The position numbers and the translations under genes were made by a program. DNA of 64,000 bases, taken from contig OZ038422.1 in assembly GCA_964036155.1 (NCBI GenBank), positions 36,913,201-36,977,200 on the forward strand. Direction: 5' to 3'. The notes under the pieces are model-generated. The model ran no database searches, was not told where the DNA came from, and worked only from the letters and a program-made list of their open reading frames with translations. Origin of the DNA: Diploscapter coronatus (taxonomy: Eukaryota > Nematoda > Chromadorea > Rhabditida > Rhabditidae). Below are positions 15,311 to 36,666 of the stretch, piece after piece. Numbering within the stretch: the first letter of the stretch is position 1; each line of letters opens with the position of its first letter.

Positions 15311-15390
15311 AACATTCTCGCCTTATTTCTGTTCTGTCCCATTCTTTTGCTCATTCACTATAAAACACCAATAAATCGATTATTTTGTAA

Positions 15391-17712
15391 TCACGTGTTG
15401 TTAAATTTCTTGAAAATAAGACGAAGCGTGATTACGGTAGTCGACTTGATTTTTGAACACATATCAAAGTATTTATTCAAAAAGTCCGAATTTATATAAT
15501 TAATTTGTCGGAAATGGAAGCTCTGCCAATTTTGTCCCACTTCAAATGCCATTTTGATGGTCAACGAGTATTCAACCATAGGTATACTGTATCTGAAATA
15601 GATAAATACAAAAATTGGCTTTAAGTACTTTTGTCCTCATTATCCTTAAGGATAGTAAAACAAACGCGTCTAAAAATTACCGAATGCTTCCATGAGAACG
15701 ATGATCTACAACACAAACAGCACCACGACGAGCTTGACGAAGTATGGCATCAATTTGCATCTCATCCCAAAGGTTTTGATAAGGAAAAATATCCAGATTT
15801 TTCTCAATTCTCAATCTCCGGTTATTGATAGGTGGAGAATTAAGTAGTGCCTAAATTGCATATTATTTGATGCAGTGAGTGAATTGACGAGATGACGTTG
15901 CATCCTGTTCTCAATAATTCAATTTCTTGCTATTTTAATCATCGATTAAACCATCTCAAATTGCATAATTTTCATATTGGCTTTCATTTGAAATTCCTCA
16001 AGAAATTGAATTAATTAGGGATCATTTTTAGAAGTATTTCTTAAAACATTTCTCAATAATTACATTAACAAACTCCTGAATCGATAAATCGTTTGCCTCA
16101 ATCACCACTTGCATTGCAGTTGAGAGTGGCACTTTATCAAATTGAGCCTGATCGATCTTTGTTATCATGAAGATCTGAAAATTTCGAATTTAAGTATTGT
16201 TGATGCCGAATTCTGGGAGATCGAAAGTGATTCTAGATCGGTCTCTCCTTTTCAGGTGCTATTTCTCGTTTTTCTAATCACTAAAAATAACTGCACCACT
16301 TTACACCTCTCAGATTTCGGCATCAACAATAAATGAATTGATAAATCGAATGTTAGAGTACCGTCTCTTGAAATTGTTCCATGTTTAGAAGAGCGTTGAC
16401 TGAAGGAATGTTTGCAAATTTAAAAACCTTGACACCTAAATTAGTGTTGAATTTATAAATGAATAGAGCATCAGGGATGTACGAAATTTTCGTCCAGCTC
16501 TGAGGAGCATTAATGATGAATATCATAACGCTTATATTTTATACATTATCTTGTTACCATTCTTCAAGAAAGGTGAATTTTGAATGAATCCTATATCATT
16601 CGTTTCCAAGTTAAGTGTGGGACAAAATATAAATCTATTCTTTGCTATGCAACGAGCCGAATCTAGACAGTCAATGACAGCCAAAAATTGTTGTCGGTTA
16701 CAACCATCCTAAAATATGTTCATATGTCGGAAGTAATCTAAGCATTTGCAATAATCTAGACTAAAGCTTCAAAGTATGCCCTTTGATTAGTACAATTTGT
16801 TAAACGAGATCGTATCAGGGCTGTTTGAAATTCCGACCGGAATCCCGAACAGCCCTGGAATGTGTGATAAAATATGTTTAGGTCTATTTGATTGTTCTTA
16901 CTAGTCCCACATAACCGAACGACATCGTTGACAGGAATGAGCGAAGTTCGACAATCAAACATTTGTCAGCATATTTATCATCGCCATTTGGAATGCCCTC
17001 CTTGAGGTATGATTCTAAGGTCAAATCTCGAATATTTGTTCCAATTTCTCGTCTCTTTTCACCTAAATCAATCATCATGAATAAGTAGTAAATTTGATCC
17101 CAAGCTGTATGTAGATGATTAAGAAAATTCAAAAATAGGCTAAATATCCAATCTTAAGAACTTACAAAATTTGTGGTAGCTTCGGTAAAGTTGTCGAAAG
17201 TTTCTATTGCGCTCCTCCTTAAGCTTTCTTGAATTGAATCTCCCAATGTAGCCCTTCATTTTATTGACTGGATATTTCTCAAGATATTCTTCCTTCGAAA
17301 GCCTCGGATTATTGGCCACATTATAAATTACGATTTCGAATTGCTAAATTCAGTAATTATCATTCATACAAACACGATTGTGTTTGATTATTTACAATGT
17401 TTCGAAAATATACAAAGATGTAGTAACTTTTCTCCAAAATACGTATGCTTCGTTAAATTCATTAACTTCTATGTCGCAAAGCATTGTCAATACTCAATTG
17501 TCCTTCCAAATGCATAAATGCGTTACCCCTGGCGTAGTTGACGGGAGGATTGCAATTTGTTGAAGATGGATTCTTGGTTCAAGTGCTTCGGGGTAGTACC
17601 TCTGCACAATTCTCATGCATCTTCTCTGCGTCCACGAAAGATTCTCGATGCTTCCATAGTCCAAATAAACGAAAATTTCGAGAAATATTTCCGTAGGTAA
17701 ACCAGTAATCAT
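15391..17712 (-). CDS. F-box protein with FBA-like region (copy B)
   Basis: Exon 1 (17712-17527, 62 codons) opens with 'MITGLPTEIFLEIFVYLDYG', an F-box. Exon 2 (17343-17166) holds 'KEEYLEKYPVNKMK'. Following exons include 'WDQIYYLFMMIDLGEKRRE' (about 17107-16904), 'CIAKNRFIFCPTLNLE' (about 16712-16562), 'VKVFKFANIPSVNALL' (about 16443-16362) and 'KIDQAQFDKVPLSTAMQ' (about 16175-16033). Then come 'LDIFPYQNLWDEMQIDAIL' (about 15822-15690) and a last exon with 'FEVGQNWQSFHFRQINYI' stopping at 15391. Exon order, lengths and phases parallel F-box copy A, so an SCF-adaptor role is inferred. The joins of the last three exons are the least certain. An in-frame extension upstream to 17931 is conserved in copy C and may be 5' UTR or extra N-terminal sequence. 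Confidence 0.7.
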
Positions 17713-18226
17713 CGAGGCTGAAATTATGGGTGAAAATAAGATTTCTCGAATAAAAAATCCTAAAGAAAGTGAAATAGAATTGAACCCAGAACCAAAACGA
17801 CGAATGTCTAGGATGTGGTTTAATAATCGAGGGAATGCATGGTGACAATCAATGAAGGATGACATGCATGTGGCCAGTGGTCTGTGAGTAACACCTTCAC
17901 ACCTTCGATTACGATGCATTGCAATCGTCATTTGTTAGAGGCTCACTCTATTTCTCTATATTTTGTGATTCTTCAAGCCCATTTCGAGTTACATCATCAG
18001 AAAACATTGAAATTCTCCAACTTCTTTATTCAATTCTGAGATTGAGTCAATTGTAGAGGTTGACTGGGAGATGTGCAGAGAGGGGATGAGTTGAGGAAGG
18101 AGATGAGTGGAGTGGAGGTGGCAGAGTGCAGTCCGTCTGTCTGTCAATCAGTCAGTCGGAGAGAGTTCAGCAGGTCTGCGCGCATGGCTGCGGCTGCCTG
18201 AACATTCTTTCTTTCATTCATTCCAT

Positions 18227-19060
18227 TCATTCATCTTTCTTCATTTTACCTTTGCTGGATCTCCTGGATCTGGCCGATTTGGTGGATTTGCGAGAGCTCT
18301 TCTTGTTGCTCTTTCTGGCCCCGCCCATCTTCACAAATCGTCCCCTGGCGTCTCTGAGTCGAGTGGCCGTCTTCCTGCCCTTTGCCTGGTCTTTCTTCGA
18401 GTGAGGAGATCTGCTTCTTCTGCTCGAGCGACTGCCACTGCTACTTCTGCTACGGCTTCCACTGTGGCTGCGGCTGCGCGACTTCCTGAATCCATTTCTT
18501 CGTAAATCCACTTTTCATTCATTCATTTTGACATTCTATATTTGTTATATGATTTTGGATGTAAAGAATGGAGAAATTTAGGAAAACTGTCACATAGAGA
18601 TGGTCATCATTTGTGATGAAGATAGACTTTTGACATGATCTTTTTAGTCTAAAGGGCAACAGATTCCCCCTTCCAAAACTCACAAAGCCCTGCGCGCGGC
18701 TCTGCTGGAGCTCCTTTTGGCAGTTGCTCTTCTTCTTCTGCTTCTGCCCGAGCTCGAGCGCGTTGCAGAGCGTCTGCTGCGGCGGGAAGAGGTCGATCTG
18801 CTTCGGCTGCGACGTGCAGAGCGGGAGCGGGCGTGGCGAGTTGTGGATCTACAAGCAATGCATTAGTTCGATTGATTGATTTCGGATTTTGTGAAGCCCT
18901 TCGAACAGAGTGGTTAGAAAACTTCAAAATGAAGGATAGGTTGACGAGGACGAATGTCGTCATGCAAGGTTATTCATTTTGTAGTTGTCCATCTCGAGTG
19001 ACATGATTTCCGTGATCCTTTTCGAACTGTTTTTCTTCTCTGCAGCTTTGCTCACTTCAT
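18227..19060 (-). CDS. Arg/Ser/Lys-rich basic protein, likely sperm chromatin (protamine-like) protein, copy 1
   Basis: Three exons: a five-base exon 1 (19060-19056, ATGAA), exon 2 (18848-18684) and exon 3 (18485-18227). All phases agree and give 142 residues. The N-terminal half is SR/RS dipeptides ('KSTTRHARSRSARRSRSR', 'SRSHSGSRSRSSSGSR'). The C-terminal half is Lys/Arg-rich with 'TATRLRDARGRFVKMGG' and 'RKSNKKSSRKSTKSARS'. There is no RRM, so an SR splicing factor is less likely than a DNA-packing protein; nematode sperm carry small SR-rich chromatin proteins of this kind (SPCH group), which is the basis for the call. The SR frame is the one preserved in the second copy, where the only length change in exon 3 is one whole codon. 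No transmembrane or signal sequence is seen. Confidence 0.72.
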
Positions 19061-19138
19061 GACTGATCAGTTGCCTGGTTGGAGCCGGTCTGCTGGTCGA
19101 GTGCAGTTCAGTTAATGAGGAATCTTTTCAACCGACTG

Positions 19139-19146
19139 CTTATATA
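19139..19146 (-). promoter_or_regulatory. TATA box of basic-protein copy 1
   Basis: TATATAAG on the minus strand lies about 80 bases before the ATG; the same box is kept at 39150-39157 in copy 2. Confidence 0.6.
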
Positions 19147-19635
19147 GAGGGAGATATCGCATTTTAGATAGTTGTAGGCTAAATTTTCTCATAATTGTAA
19201 AAATATATTCAAGTTTCATGCATCTTTCGTGGACGGCTTTTAAAAATCACAGAAACATCAATCAGAACTTATTCTAATCGTTCATTAATACTTCGAGTTG
19301 GATGAATTGTCTAATTCGGAACAGAAGAATTCAAATTTGACAAAAATCAGCAGAATCTTTACCCGTTCAAAAATAAAGATGAAACTGAAGTCTATAAATG
19401 GGACATTCAATGAGCGGTATGTTTTAAATAAAATATGAAAATTCCATTGTACCGTCAGCCCTTGAGCATCTCATTTAGAACATTGCACGAATATAATCAT
19501 AAATTACTAAAACCTGGATAGTCTAGAAAAACAAATCAACAGAAAATAAAACAAGAAAAGTCAAAGACTGAATGCCTTAGAAAAATTTGCATGAATGATG
19601 TGAAGAGAAAATGTCCAACTTTTGAATTGACCGCT

Positions 19636-30088
<10,453 letters not shown>

Positions 30089-30813
30089 TTAGTGTTTGTA
30101 ATTTTTGAACCACCCAGACTCTTTCGGACTCTTCAGCGTATTCATTCTAGCAGGGTCCAGGACGGCTGCCAGCTAAAATCATAGATATGACATTATGGGT
30201 CATAACATTATACTATTTTATAGATCTTGAACCAGCCGAGGTGGAAATGGATTGATTTTTTTTATCGTTAGAAACAAAATTCGAAGTTTTAACATTGTCT
30301 TCGAGTTTTTGAGTATTTTTAAAGATTTATTTGAAACTTATCGATAAAATTGTGGACTAACCTTGATAGGGTAGAGCTGAAACTTGGACTTGGGAACCTG
30401 GTTGGTGAAGTGCCTCTTGATTTCATTGCCAATCTCCTAAAACAATTCTTTGCCAAAAATTCTTCGAATATAAAACAGGCTGTAGGTACTTTGTTACCAA
30501 GCGCTATTTCTTCCCTTTTTTCTCCTCATCCTACACTATTTCTGCTTTGGTAACAAAGTACCTACAGCCTAAAACTTACATTTCGATCAGTGAGGGAGCG
30601 TCCATCGTCGAGCATTACGACTGATTCTTCCGAGAAGAGACTTGAAATCTCCGAGGGCGGCTCATTTGCGATGTAGTGGTAGAACTTCACGACGAATTCC
30701 TTGCCGAGCTCTGTAAAAAATATTATTTTTCGAATTTTCTGAAAAATTTAAGCAAAAATCTAACCTTGCGCCTCGGAACTTTCCACCGTCTCCGGACGAA
30801 TATTTCCTCTCAT
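30089..30813 (-). CDS. short NTF2-like domain protein (G3BP-like N terminus)
   Basis: Four exons (30813-30765, 30710-30580, 30436-30362, 30172-30089) join in phase into 112 residues. 'ELGKEFVVKFYHYIANEPPS' and 'LFSEESVVMLDDG' match the start of NTF2 domains in G3BP-like stress-granule proteins, followed by 'EIGNEIKRHFTNQVP'. Only about the first half of an NTF2 fold is present, and the last exon ('LKSPKESGWFKNYK') does not look like the missing strands. No acidic linker, RRM or RGG region follows. It may be a truncated relative, or the true 3' end uses an exon I did not find. The role is inferred from family only. Confidence 0.55.
30477..30570. repeat. perfect 24-base inverted repeat in intron
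   Basis: AGGCTGTAGGTACTTTGTTA(CCAA) at 30477-30500 is exactly complemented at 30547-30570, with a 46-base pyrimidine-rich loop. It lies in intron 2 of the NTF2-like gene. The perfect match suggests a young MITE-like insertion or a selected hairpin. Confidence 0.85.
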
Positions 30814-31498
30814 GGTTCTAAAAAAGCAAGAAAATGAAAAACACAATAAAATCAGACGGAAACAGAAGGTGAGACGGATTTTAGGGGAATGAGAGATGGG
30901 GGATTCATAGTTGGTCAATGGTGGAAGAGAAAGCAATATAAATGAAACAAGATGTAGACGGAATGAGCAGTATCCGATAAGCGACACTGGCGGGAAAGGG
31001 AGAAAGGTGAGAGATTAGAGAAAGAGTGAATTGAATAAATGAATAGTGAGCCCCTAATAGTTATGTACCAAAAATCAGATCGAAACATTCACATCCGTGT
31101 ACCGCCGCGGGGGTTTTTGTATTGCGAAAACGTGTTCATTTGGAGTTCGGAAAGTGCCGATTCTTTCGTTCAATATCAACTTTTATTTGATTCTTCTTCT
31201 TATCTCAAGCCTTAGTTACCCCAGAATGCATCTTCCTGAACAAGAATAACAGCGGAATATGGTTCTCATGAACCCGTTTGCGTTCTCTAAGTATCTCAAA
31301 GTTTCTGCAACCTGCGAGTTTCGACAAAATTATTAGTTTTTGAAATGTTCACTTCTCTAGACCTTCATACAATTTCTACTTTGTGTTAATGATTGTTCAA
31401 TGTTTCCTCGATCTTCGACTTTTACTTGGTTATCATTGATATATAGACTCGTCTATTATTCCCGAGGTCGGAGTTGCCTTCTCTGGGAAAACGAGAAG
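30814..31498. other. intergenic with dispersed repeat 31128-31305
   Basis: It holds the NTF2-like promoter region and the second copy of the repeat at 6738-6910. TATATAG near 31439-31445 may be the TATA box of the small secreted ORF that follows. Confidence 0.45.
31128..31305. repeat. dispersed repeat, partner 6738-6910
   Basis: It shares GCGAAAACGTGTTCATT, GTTCGGAAAGTGC and CTTAGTTAC blocks in the same order, with a 20-25 base insertion relative to the other copy. No coding potential is seen. Confidence 0.6.
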
Positions 31499-31690
31499 AT
31501 GCGATGCCTTTCTTCCTTTTCCGTCTGCGTCCTCGCCACATTATCTTTACTTTTTACACTATTTTCACTCGCGGTTTGCGTGCGGCTCACACCATCGCCT
31601 TTGACCAGAGACAGACAATTCCGATCCCGGGAACAATTGAGAGTAAATAGTGTGTTGAAAAGAAACGTGCTGTATTGTTGTTGTTGTTGA
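31499..31690 (+). CDS. small secreted peptide candidate, unrecognised
   Basis: A single-exon frame of 63 codons starts about 55 bases after a TATATA-like box. Residues 1-27 (MRCLSSFSVCVLATLSLLFT...) form a strong signal peptide. The remaining segment is Arg-rich and ends 'NSVLKRNVLYCCCC'. Lys-Arg before NVLYCCCC could be a prohormone cleavage site, which would release a short Cys-ended peptide. There is no homology I recognise and no second copy. Chance signal-like ORFs occur, so this stays tentative; the TATA spacing and signal peptide are the only support. Confidence 0.35.
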   Translation: MRCLSSFSVCVLATLSLLFTLFSLAVCVRLTPSPLTRDRQFRSREQLRVNSVLKRNVLYCCCC

Positions 31691-31885
31691 TGCCAATCTT
31701 GCTAACCATTTTATTCATAATTCACAAAAAATAACAATCCAAGTTCTTACAAAAATTCTATTATGGCCATAATTTTTCCAATCTTAGTTTCTGAAAGTAA
31801 AACCGGATCTATAAAAGGGTTAAGAGATGTTCTTTCTAGAAAGGAAGATGAAGCGTGATTACAGTACCCTGTTTGATTTTTAGAC

Positions 31886-34800
31886 TCATGTCAGAAAGTA
31901 TCTATTCAAAAAATGCGAATTTATATAATTTATTTGTCGGAAATGGAAGCCCTGCCAATTTTGTCCCACTTCAAATGCCACTTTGATGGTCGACGAGTAT
32001 TCAACCATAGGTATACTGTATCTGAAATAGACATACGTACAATAATTGGCTATGAGCACAGTTGTCCCAAAAGGGGACAATTTTATCCCAAACGTTATCT
32101 TTTTCTTTCTCTTCCTTATGTTATTTTTCCTTTCTCTTACTTTGGGACAAAAATACGCATTTATTTCTTTGAGATAAAACTACTCACAGCTACAATAGTT
32201 TGAGCGAACATAGACCTTGAATCGCCTTTAAATTTATCAAACTGTTATTCTACTACGCTCTAATTGCGCTCATTTAGCTATCTTTAAAAGTTCACAAACT
32301 TGCTATTTATGTTTTAATTTCGCGAAAATGATATAATGTAAACTGAGCGCCATTTAAGGCCTCAAGACATGCGACATAATGTGAGAAAATGATGTCTATC
32401 ACCCAATGGCCTCTCCTAACCATACACTATTTCACCGAATCACGCTTATTAACAGTCGAAAGCAACGCGATTTGCCACCTGCTCTTTCTCACTCAAAAAA
32501 GAAGGCACATAGCTTTTCCTTGTTTTCCCCTTTTCTAGCTCTAGCTTGCCTGAATCTAGTGTGTTGGCTGTTAATAAACATGATTCTGTGCTATTTGTCA
32601 TGTCCTGTCCTGAGATCTTGAATGCCGTGCGGTTTCCGAATAGCCCGATTCGTCTCAATACAATGAATCTAATTCGATTCTAAATCAGACGACGTGCCTT
32701 TCCTCAACAGACTCTTTACCCCCTCCATTTTTATTTTTGTTCCCATTATCTTTAAGGATAGCAAAACAAACGTGTCTAAAAATTACCGAATGCTTCCATG
32801 AGAACGATGATCTACAACAGGAATACCACCACACTGAGCTTGAAGAAGTATATCATAGATTTGCATCTCATTCCAAAGGTTTTGATAAGGAAAAATATCC
32901 AGATTTTTCTCAATTCTCAATCTCCGGTTATTGATAGGTGGCGAATTAAGTAGTGCCTAAATTGGATATTATTTGGTGCAGTAATTGAATTGACGAGATG
33001 ACGTTGCATCCTGTTCTTATTAATGCAATTTCTTCCTATTTTAATAATCGATAAAACAATTTTAAATTGCATAATTTGCATATCGACTTTCACTTGAAAT
33101 GTTTTTCACAGAGGTCTGTTCTTAGGTTCGAGAAAGAAAAGATTTGAGGTTTCGATTACGACATCGGCTTTCAAAGTTATTTTATTTGAAATTCCTCAAG
33201 AATTTAAATTACGGATCATTTTTAGAAATAATTCTTTAATAATTTCTCGATAATTACATTAACAAACTGCTGAATCGATAAATCGTTTGCCTCAATTACC
33301 ACTTGCATTGCAGTTGAGAGTGGCACTTTATCAAATTGAGTCTGATCGATCTTTGTTATCATGAAAATCTAGAAATTTCGAATTTAAATATTGTTGATGT
33401 CGAATTCTGGGAGATCGAAAATGAGGAAGAAAGAGTCATTCTATATCAGTCTCCTTTTCGAGTGCTATTTCTCGCTTTTCTAGCCATTAAAAATAACTAT
33501 GCACCACTTTACACCTTCCCAGATTTCGGAATTAACAATGAATCAATTGATAGATCGAATGTTAGAGTACCGTCTCTTGAAATTGTTCCATATTTAGAAG
33601 AGCGTTGACTGAAGGAAGGCTTGCAAATTTAAAAACCTTGACATCTAAATTGATATTTCGAATTTATAAAGTGAATAGAGCATCAGGGATGTACGAGATT
33701 TTCGAGTGAGAGAGTATCTCTTTCTGTGCTCCACACGTGCTTTCCTTTCTAATCTCCGCTTCCGTATTACCTGGAAGTTAGGAATGCGAGAAAGGGAAAA
33801 GAAAAAGCGCGAGTGGAGCAGAGAAAGATACTCTCACCCGGAAATCTTCGTTCAGCTCTGAAGGGCATTAATGATGAATATCACAACGCCTATATTTTAT
33901 GCATTATCTTGTTACCATTCTTCAAGAAAGGCGAATTTTGAATGAATCCTATATCATTCGTTTCCAAGTTAAGTGTGGGACAAAATATAAATCTATTCTT
34001 TGCGGTGCAACGAGCCGAATCTAGACAGTCAATAACAGCCAAAAATTGTTGTCGGTTACAACCATCCTAAAAACATGTTCATATGTCGTCGAAAATAGTC
34101 TAAGCATTTGCAATAATCTAGACTAGAACTGCAAAGTATGCTCTTTGATTGGTACAATTTGTTAAATGAGAACGTGTCAGGGCTGTTTGAAACTCCGACC
34201 GGAATCCCGAACAGCCCTGGAATGTGATAAAATCATGTTTAGGTCTATTCGATTTTGTTCTTACTAGTCCCACATAACCGAACGACATCGTTGACAGAAA
34301 TGAGCGAAGTTCTACGACCAAACATTCGTCAGAATATTTATCATCGCCATTTGGAATGCCCTTCTTGAGGTATGATTCTAAGGTCAAATCTCGAATATTT
34401 GTTCCAATTTCTCGTCTCTTTTCGCCTAAATCAATCATCATGAATAAGTAAATGAGTTTGATCCCAAGCTGTCTGTAGATGATTAAAAAAATTCAAAAAT
34501 AGGATAAATATCCAATCTTAAGAACTTACAAAATTTGTGGTAGCTTCGGTAAAGTTGTCGAAATTTTTTATTGCGCTCCTCCTTAAGCTTTCTTGAGTTG
34601 AACCTCTCAATGTAGGCCTTCATTTTATTGACTGGATATTTCTCAAGATATTTTTCCTTCGAAAGCCTCGGATTATTGAACACATTATAGATTACGATTT
34701 CGAATTGCTAAATTCAGTGATTATCCTCCATACAAAACGCGACTGTTATGATTAGTTACAATGTTTCGAAAATATACAAATTGAAATAGAAAAAGATGTG

Positions 34801-35088
34801 GTAACTTTTCTCCAAAATACATATTTCGTTAAATTCATGAATTTCGATATCGCAAAACATTGTCAATACTCAATTGCTCTTTCGAATACATAAATGCGTT
34901 ACCCCTGGCGTAGTTGACGGAGAGATTGCAATTTGTTGAAGATGGATTCTTGGTTCAAGTGCTTCGGGGTAGTACCTCTGCACAATTCTCATGCATCTTC
35001 TCTGCGTCCACGAAAGACTCTCGATGCTTCCATAGTCCAAATAAACGAAAATTTCGAGAACTATTTCCGTAGGTAAACCAGTAATCAT
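31886..35088 (-). pseudogene. F-box copy C, duplicated and frameshifted
   Basis: It aligns with copy B exon by exon: F-box 'MITGLPTEIVLEIFVYLDYG' at 35088, then 'KEKYLEKYPVNKMK', 'LGEKRREIGTNIRD', 'VKVFKFASLPSVNA', 'KITKIDQTQFDKVPLST' and the last exon stopping at 31886. In the third exon (around 34441-34475) copy C has one extra base relative to copy B. This breaks the frame immediately before 'MMIDLGEKRR' and brings a stop. It also carries insertions absent from copy B: about 32063-32738 (before the last exon), about 33105-33180 and an inverted-repeat element at about 33700-33842. It is probably no longer functional, unless the extra base is an assembly error. Confidence 0.7.
33700..33842. 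mobile_element. short inverted-repeat insertion in F-box copy C
   Basis: The ends GAGTGAGAGAGTATCTCTTT and AAAGATACTCTCAC are complementary, as are GTGCTCCAC...GTGC and GC...GTGGAGC just inside. The segment is missing at the matching place in copy B (about 16490), which shows it is an insertion. Flanks ATTTTCG and ATCTTCG may be an imperfect target duplication. Confidence 0.7.
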
Positions 35089-36666
35089 CGAGGCTGAAGT
35101 TATGGGTGAAAATAAGATTTCTCGAATAAAAAATCCTAAAGAAAGTGAAATAGAATTGAACCCAGAACCAAAACGACGAATGTCTAGGCTGTGGTTTAGT
35201 AATCGAGGGAATGCGTGATGACAATCAATGGATGACATGTAGGTGACCGGTGGTTTATGAGTAGCACCTTCACACCTTCGATTACGATGGATTACAATCG
35301 CCATTTGTTAGAGACTCACTGTTTCTCTATTCAATTCACTCTCCCTTTCCTGTCAGTGCCGTCTAACGGACACTGTTCATTCCGTCTATATCTTCTTTCT
35401 CTCTATTTATATTGTTTTCTTTCTTCCACCACTGACTATTGGTCAGTTATCATCCCTTCTTCTTCGACCAGCAAGTCTAATCTAGGGACCGTCAGCCATT
35501 TTGCCAAACTGACCCCACCGCGCTGATTTACCCATGGATAGACAGGTCATTGGGTCCTGCATCCATTTCCGATGAGAAAGAGATTCAAGAAATTATTTTA
35601 AAAACAAGACCGAAACGCAAAAACTGAAAATCACTCAGATTCGTAGGGTGAGCTAGAGACGCATAGTTTGCATTGCCTCTCGCCTCCCTTTCTTTTCCTA
35701 CTTTTGAGAATCTTTTTCTCTGCACTCTTTCATTTCAGCATGGGCTTATTTTATATTTCGCGGATTATCAGGATCTCAGTTGCGGATCCTAGGATTTTTC
35801 TGACTTTTATGTCAGTAACAGTGGACGAATAGATTAATCATTTCATTAAAAAATTTTATGTATTTCTTTTATAGCTCGAAATATTAGCATTGTCGTAATT
35901 GACGCTCATTTGTGGACTTCTTTCTCACCCAATCAATAAATCGATATCGCCACGTGAAAGAGCGGTATCGAATTGTATAGTAGGCACCGATAAATTATTA
36001 AAAACAAAAATAAAACAAGAAAAATCGACGATAATCGGAAGGGTTGTCCAGCTATGGACAATATTGAATCAAGTGAAAGGGGTGGGGCTTGGCGGTCCCT
36101 AGTTAGTAACGTAAGAATCAGAATTTCGTGACCCATATCTAGAATGAAAAATGCCAAGATATTTTGAAGAAAGCTATTGCCAGAAATCAATCAGCAAGAA
36201 AAACTCGAATCAATTCTGCAAATCGGATCCAAAATCTCTAGGATTTTTTCCCAGCGTGAACAATCTCAAGATTCGAAGAATTATCGGTGAATGATCCCCA
36301 AACAATACACGGCCTGTCAAAATAAGGGAAAGTGGAGTATTCGTTCTGAGCATGCGCTCGCTTTGCATGTACTCATTGTTTATCCTTTCAATTGTCGATT
36401 CTCTTCGTTTTTTCACTAATTATCGTTAACTACTTTAATTGGAGTTATTTTATCAAATTTTTATTGATGAGGTTTGTGAGGATGATCTCGAGAATGTTGA
36501 GCCATTATTCATGGCATTCGAGCGAGTTGAATCCTTATTTTGCGCGATGGGGAGGGAATTGAGAGTGAGGAAGGCTCGAGTCAACGTATTCTTGTGCACC
36601 ACTTGACGAGTCGTGGTCGCTGAAATTGAAAAATGAGATAAAATTGTAAACTTGAAAATTACTTAT
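35089..36666. other. intergenic, broken duplication and repeat
   Basis: The first 220 bases repeat the F-box copy B upstream sequence (17713-17935). Similarity then stops at about 35310 and resumes only at 37777. The middle carries the repeat at 36076-36305 and a short palindrome (TCGATATCG...CGGTATCGA, about 35940). No gene is supported. Confidence 0.5.
36076..36305. repeat. dispersed repeat, partner 29222-29425
   Basis: It begins with GAAAGGGGTGGGGCTTGG and a GGTCCCTAGTTAG stretch, followed directly by the AACGTAAGAATCAGAATTTC block shared with the copy near smc-3. Confidence 0.65.

Larger units (their letters stand above)
17762..19226. repeat. segmental duplication, unit 1 (partner 37777-39236)
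   Basis: About 1.46 kb matches the partner nearly base for base, with scattered substitutions and small indels. It contains the F-box copy B upstream region and the complete basic-protein gene with its TATA box. Confidence 0.85.

Noticed and set aside
17713..17931. Extended N terminus for F-box copy B (start at 17931)
   Set aside because: The frame is open and similar in copy C, but F-box proteins normally start near the F-box, and an in-frame acceptor-like TTTCTTTAG suggests non-coding 5' sequence. Left as a possibility only.
18649..18963. Alanine/glutamate-rich open frame over the basic-protein exon 2
   Set aside because: In copy 2 its upstream part is broken by a stop (CTA ACC TGA); the SR frame is the one kept by in-frame indels.
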